From Rhynochetos jubatus (taxonomy: Eukaryota; Chordata; Aves; Eurypygiformes; Rhynochetidae): a DNA stretch of 64,000 nt. The stretch is from assembly GCA_027574665.1 (NCBI GenBank), contig CM050656.1, forward strand, positions 13,653,501-13,717,500, read 5' to 3'. The notes under the pieces were generated by a model. That model saw nothing but the letters and a program-made list of their open reading frames with translations. It did not search any database and was not told where the DNA came from. The position numbers were made by a program, and so were the translations under genes. Shown piece after piece: positions 59,760 to 64,000 of this stretch; within the stretch, counting starts at the first letter, position 1, and the number at the start of each line of letters is the position of its first letter.

Positions 59760-59916
59760 GCAGTGACAGGGGCTGCCTCCTGGCCGACCTCGGCCGCTTC
59801 TCTCTGGCCCGGAAGCAGATTCTCTGCCGGTCTCCTCGCAGCCGCCGGTGCGGGGAGGGAGCCGCCCGCCGGGGTCCGTGGTTGCTGCCTGAGGCGCCTG
59901 TCACGGTGCTCGGCAG
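59760..59916 (+). other. MIGA1: MIGA1 non-coding first exon (start uncertain)
   Basis: Just right of the YY1-type motifs and the second CACGTG, a donor CGGCAG|GTAACA at 59916/59917 would join well to the acceptor TTTGACAG at 60803. A second possible donor, GGGG|GTAAGG, is near 60229. Either makes a 5' UTR exon, because the next exon has an in-frame stop ahead of its ATG. Confidence 0.45.
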
Positions 59917-60875
59917 GTAACAGGGCGGCAGAGCGCAGGGCTGGCACGCAGCGGACCCGGGGAGAAGGGTGGCCGCGGAGACGGGGGCTGAGGGGCGTGC
60001 GGAGCCGGCGGAGCCCGCCCGAGGCGCCGCGATGCTGGGGCTGCCTTGCCTGAGGAGGGTGCGGCAGGGCCGGCGGGAGATGGCTTCTCGCCCCGGAGCG
60101 GCTGACCACGGGCCGGGGTTCGCTGCCCCCCTGAGCCCGGCCGGGCCGCGCTGCGTGTCTCGCGGCGGTGAGAGGACCCGGCCCCGGCGGGGCGCAGCCC
60201 GCCTGTAGCCGGGGGGAGAGTAGCCGGGGGTAAGGCTGCCCGCTCCCCCGGCGTTTCATCCCCCTCACGCCGTGCTGCGGTTGTGGGTGTCACGCGTCAG
60301 GGGCTTCGCCTTGTGTTCATCAGGGAGTGAGGGGGATGTGCCTTTTAATGGGGGAGATGACGTCAGGCTGTAGTACCTATTCCTTGTCACGTTTCTGCAT
60401 AAAAATGAAGTTTTGAATGAGGTGAACTGTTTTCTGGCTGCTGTCAAACCTTTCACCTCTTTAGCTGGCAAACACGTTCTTCCAGCAGCAGTGATCTTAG
60501 CAGCCGGGCTGTTGCCGTGGATGGTTTAGAGGCTGTGGGAAGTGACCTGCCAGCTGATAAAAGCAGCCGGAGTTCTCTGTGGTTCCCGGTTATACGTACG
60601 GAGAGGTCTCTGCACAGCGCAGTTGGAAGGATGAGGCCTAAGCTGAACCAGCAAATTTGCTGTCTTCCCATTGAGCTCAAGCCTTCACTCTACACAGAAA
60701 CATCAAAGTAGTCATGTCCTGTTATGTAAGAGAGGCCAGCCGGTAGGAGAAAGCTGTCCTGGGCTTCTATTGCATAATTTAGTGTGTATCCTTCCTTTGA
60801 CAGAGTATTCCCGAGACCCTCTGTGACCGTTTTCAAGATAGTTCCACTTCATGAGGTTATGGGAGAGAAGGAGCC

Positions 60876-60974
60876 ATGTCAGAGGAAGCTGTTACTGAGG
60901 CACGTTTTTCTCTGAAGACGGTAGCTTTACGGGTGTTTCATCTTCCCCTTTCTTGGTATTATTCTCTTAACCAG
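60876..60974 (+). CDS. MIGA1: MIGA1 coding exon 1 (residues 1-33)
   Basis: ATG at 60876-60878 in a good context (GAGCCATGT) opens MSEEAVTEARFSLKTVALRV and FHLPLSWYYSLNQ. The exon probably begins at 60804 after the acceptor CCTTTGACAG. An in-frame TGA at 60852-60854 lies between that acceptor and the ATG, which fixes this ATG as the start if the acceptor is right. Donor CAG|GTAATA. Confidence 0.92.
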
Positions 60975-63900
60975 GTAATACCTACTTTATCTGAATATTA
61001 TCGCTTTTGATATACCTTTAGAACTTTAATTGCAGTGTTGCGTTCTGAGGTTAATATGAATTAAATTGGTACATAACATCTTGATTCTTATTTTAGAACA
61101 CTGAACTAAAATAAGACTTTTTTTGGTCTGTTTCTGCTAATAAACCCTTAGTGCATCATCATACATTTGACTGAAGAGATTGCTTTATCTGCAATGTCTG
61201 TACCCCTTTGTTTTGCAACAGCTCGATGATTCTCATCAAATCATATCAAAATCCTCAAGCTGCCTTCTTTTTTAAGATTTTGTCTTAGATATTAAAGCTG
61301 TCATTAATTTCTGAATAATAGTATTGAGCGTGGTCTGAAATATTTTCTAGATTAATTTAGTGAGTAGTACTGGCAATCTGAATTATAAGTAATTAATGCA
61401 AATCAAAAATACCTTGTTCTAGTTTTCGAGTCAATTCTGTGTGATTAAGTGACACATGACTAACACAAGGCTGTGATTCTTTAAAAACAGGCTGGTTTTT
61501 AAACTCATTCAGTCCCTTTTGCTAGTTTTGTTTGTTTTCCTTATGAAAAGATAGTCTTAAAAAATGTTAAGACTGTTACAGTGTTTTATTGATTGTCCTG
61601 GAGTGATTTATTTTTATGTTCTTTTATTGATATTGTGGGCTAGTATTCACTATATAAATGGCAACATGGATGGCAGCCACTCAGATCTGGGCAAAGAGCT
61701 TATGATCTTAGTTTTCAGGTTGGCAAAAGCTGAAAGCATGGTGAAGCTGATGTTTGTCTGCAGGGAGTCATAAGACTTGTCTCTAGAGCATGTTCATGTC
61801 AAAGACAGGGAGGAGGAGCTGTAATTGAGTTGCAGAGATTCAGAGAAGAGAGGTGCTGGTTACCTATAACTACACGAGATAGGGCAAAATGAGTCAGAAT
61901 TAACTGAGAAAATATTAAGACTTCAGTTGTGTCCCTCAGAGAATAAATTTATGGAAGAGTGAGACATATTCTGATGCCATAATACGCAGGATTAAAAAAA
62001 AAAAAAGGGTTTCTAGTTGGCTGTACAAAATACAGTCCAATAGCTTCTTCCATTATGTGTAAGCTGAATCACGGACAAGGATATCTAAAAGAAAAAAAAT
62101 TGTTCATACTCAGAAATGCCAATAAAGTTGGGGTTTTTGAAATAGATATTAGCAGGTCCTAATAAAGTTCTGACCCATGTCTTTAATATGACTATTTTAT
62201 ACGTATTGAAATAGATGCTTTTAAGCAAAAGCTATGCCATTTTTCATATTTACATGTAAATGCTTTTCTAAGTTTTACTGCATATAAAACCAGAATGAGA
62301 TATTCTCAGTCTTAGCTGCATCCTATTATTTTCAATTTTTTTTCCTGTATTTACATGATGTGAAAATTCTCACTGCAAGATCACTGATTGCTTTTTTACG
62401 TTGCAGCATATTCATATCCTTTTTAAATACCACGTGCAACTTCTTTATGTGCATCTATTAACTTTCCTCTCCTTAGAGGTTTTCATTTCACTGTTAATTT
62501 ATTAATGATCATGCTAGTAGGCACAGACAGATTTTAAAAAATCCACTTACAGTTCTTTGAAACTTCAGTTCTAGCATTTAATTCTGTAAGCTTCAAGGTT
62601 TTGATCTCAGTTATTTGCTTATTCACTCTTTTCTGTTAAATAATCTTTTGTAACTATGTGTTTGTGCTGTGTTTCAGGGATTTCCTTGTCCTCACAGAGT
62701 ACAATGCTAGGTTTTTGGCCGATAAACTGACATAACAATTAAAACAAAAAAACCCCAAACCCACAAAAACCCCAACCAAAACCATAACTGGTTTATTTAG
62801 AGGAATATGTTTAAATCCATGTTCTTCCCAAATTGAAACTGCATGCGAATGTTACCTTTTTGGATGCTCCACTCTTTCAGAGTGCAAGAAAAATAGTCTG
62901 GTTGTGAGGGGTGAGTTTCTTCTCAGGATTTTTTTTTGCCATAACTTAATTGAAGCCCTGCATTGCTTTGGCATTAAAAAGAAATTAAAAAAGAGCAGAA
63001 GTTTGTCTGAAAGTCATTTGCTTACATCCGCTTAGTTTGTGGATTTGCCATATGCCTTATAGTTCCTGGTGCTGCAGTCTGTGTCTCCGTGCAGCCACTC
63101 ACTTTGTTGCACCAGCCCTTTTGTAAACGCTCTCGCATGCTGGCCATTCCAATTTTGAGAAGCATTTAGTCTGTATCCCTACTCAGCATTGGTTGTTTCT
63201 CAGGCTATGTGAGAGCAGCATCTCCTGTCTCCCTCAGGTAAGCTGTAGCCTACGTTGAGCACACCGAAAGGCGAGTAGGAGGAAAGGTGGGACTTGAGCA
63301 TGTATTCCCAATGAAATCACACTCTCTTATTTCCAGATAAAGCTGTCCCCTGGGTTAAAGAAGCTGTTCACAGTAACAGCAGTGAGTGCAATATCTGTTA
63401 TTTTTCTGGCCCATCATTTTAAAAGAAGACGTGGAAAGAAAAACAAGAAAGTGCCACCATGGGAACCAAGTCATCTGGTGTTAGAGTGTACCAAAGCAGC
63501 TGCATCAGAAAAAGGTACATGAAGGAACCCCCAAGTTTCTTTTGTTTCCTTGAAGGGGAAGAGAAAGGGTGTGAGGGGATGGGCACGCATAACTGTGTAG
63601 TAGTAAAACAAACGATTTTCCTTTAATGCTGAGTAGGTCTGAATTGTTACAAGTAGAAATTCTGCAAATTAGGAACAGTATTAGTGTTTTAGAAATAAGC
63701 TGATCTTGTTCTCAAAGCTGAAGTTTTAATCATGAATTTGGATTAAATTTTTTTTAATCAGTAGTGTGTTACCAGTGGGTTTTGTAGTTCTTGTGGGCAT
63801 ACATCAGTACTGAGAAAAGTGGATTTAAATTTTTATTGGATGGAAAAATAATTATGCTCAAATGCAAGTTTATTGTTATAAATATTGACTGTTTAATTTG

Positions 63901-64000
63901 TAGTTTCTCATACAGAAGTTAAAAGAATAATTGTATTTTGCTTCTAAACTGAATTTAATTGAAAATAGTAAAGGCAATTCTTGATAAATCTTGCTGACAA
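60876..64000 (+). CDS. MIGA1: MIGA1 (FAM73A) mitoguardin 1, N-terminal part
   Basis: Two exons (60876-60974 and 63337-63514) join in frame to give the first 92 residues; the gene continues past the window edge (the human protein is about 630 residues). The mitoguardin family consists of mitochondrial outer-membrane proteins that promote mitochondrial fusion, reported to act with MitoPLD, and at ER-mitochondria contacts for the related MIGA2. The visible part has a hydrophobic stretch around residues 17-33, a clear membrane helix LFTVTAVSAISVIFLAHHF (43-61) and a basic cluster KRRRGKK after it, as expected for an N-terminal anchor. It is divergent from USP33 and shares its promoter. Confidence 0.93.
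60975..63336 (+). other. MIGA1: MIGA1 intron between coding exons 1 and 2
   Basis: 2.36 kb of A+T-rich sequence with poly-A and poly-T runs. No exon, RNA gene or recognised mobile element seen. Confidence 0.8.
63337..63514 (+). CDS. MIGA1: MIGA1 coding exon 2 with membrane anchor (residues 34-93)
   Basis: 178 nt. Acceptor TTTCCAG at 63336, donor AAG|GTACAT at 63514. Encodes IKLSPGLKKLFTVTAVSAIS, VIFLAHHFKRRRGKKNKK and VPPWEPSHLVLECTKAAASE. The membrane helix and trailing basic residues match the mitoguardin N terminus. It ends in phase 1, so residue 93 is completed by the next exon. Confidence 0.95.
63515..64000 (+). other. MIGA1: MIGA1 intron, cut by window edge
   Basis: A+T-rich intronic sequence up to the right edge; nothing else seen. 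Confidence 0.8.

Larger units (their letters stand above)
58780..60290. promoter_or_regulatory. CpG island and bidirectional USP33/MIGA1 promoter
   Basis: Dense CpG and high G+C. USP33 is transcribed to the left (donor at 59353/59352) and MIGA1 to the right (likely donor at 59916/59917), leaving at most about 560 bp for both start sites. No TATA box is evident. Three same-orientation YY1-type motifs occur: AAAATGGCCGC at 59595-59605, AAGATGGCGGC at 59647-59657 and AAGATGGCCGA at 59714-59724. CACGTG boxes are at 59625-59630 and 59754-59759. This motif set is typical of TATA-less housekeeping promoters. Long open frames inside the island are composition artefacts. Confidence 0.85.

Noticed and set aside
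58840..60293. Open frames up to 202 codons in the right CpG island
   Set aside because: Same composition effect; they overlap in many frames and span the promoter and presumed 5' UTR exons.

Overview
This is vertebrate nuclear DNA, almost certainly from a bird. The genes are split into short exons in long A+T-rich introns with consensus GT-AG junctions. The interspersed repeats are CR1 LINEs, one still ending in the tandem octamer ATTCTGTG/ATTCTATG, and there is an LTR of a type I know from avian genomes. The species cannot be determined from the sequence alone.

Layout, left to right. (1) About 1-5000: a G+C-rich CpG island (about 3.1-5.0 kb) flanked on its left by intron-like sequence. By conserved gene order (ZZZ3 - USP33 - MIGA1 on human chromosome 1p31) it is most likely the promoter and first intron of ZZZ3 on the minus strand, but no ZZZ3 coding exon lies in the window. 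(2) About 5.0-16.5 kb: intergenic, with decayed CR1 remnants. (3) 17.5-59.4 kb: USP33, a ubiquitin-specific protease, minus strand. I could join 23 coding exons with matching splice phases into a 909-residue open frame holding the ZnF-UBP finger, the USP catalytic core (Cys160, His640, Asp657) and two DUSP domains. Its 5' non-coding exon lies in a second CpG island. (4) 59.35-59.92 kb: a short bidirectional promoter. (5) 59.9-64.0 kb: the 5' part of MIGA1 (FAM73A, mitoguardin 1), plus strand; two coding exons are seen and the gene runs off the right edge.

The genes are conserved housekeeping genes and do not form a single pathway. USP33 removes ubiquitin from receptors and trafficking proteins; MIGA1 sits in the mitochondrial outer membrane and promotes fusion; ZZZ3 belongs to the ATAC histone acetyltransferase complex. 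USP33 and MIGA1 share a head-to-head promoter with three same-strand ATGGCSGC motifs and two CACGTG boxes.

I found no novel multi-gene system. The observations most worth checking are a sense-oriented ERV LTR with an intact TATA box in USP33 intron 1, a CR1 insertion that stops 48 bases from a USP33 splice donor, the shared promoter architecture, and a perfect 13-bp inverted repeat next to the LTR.
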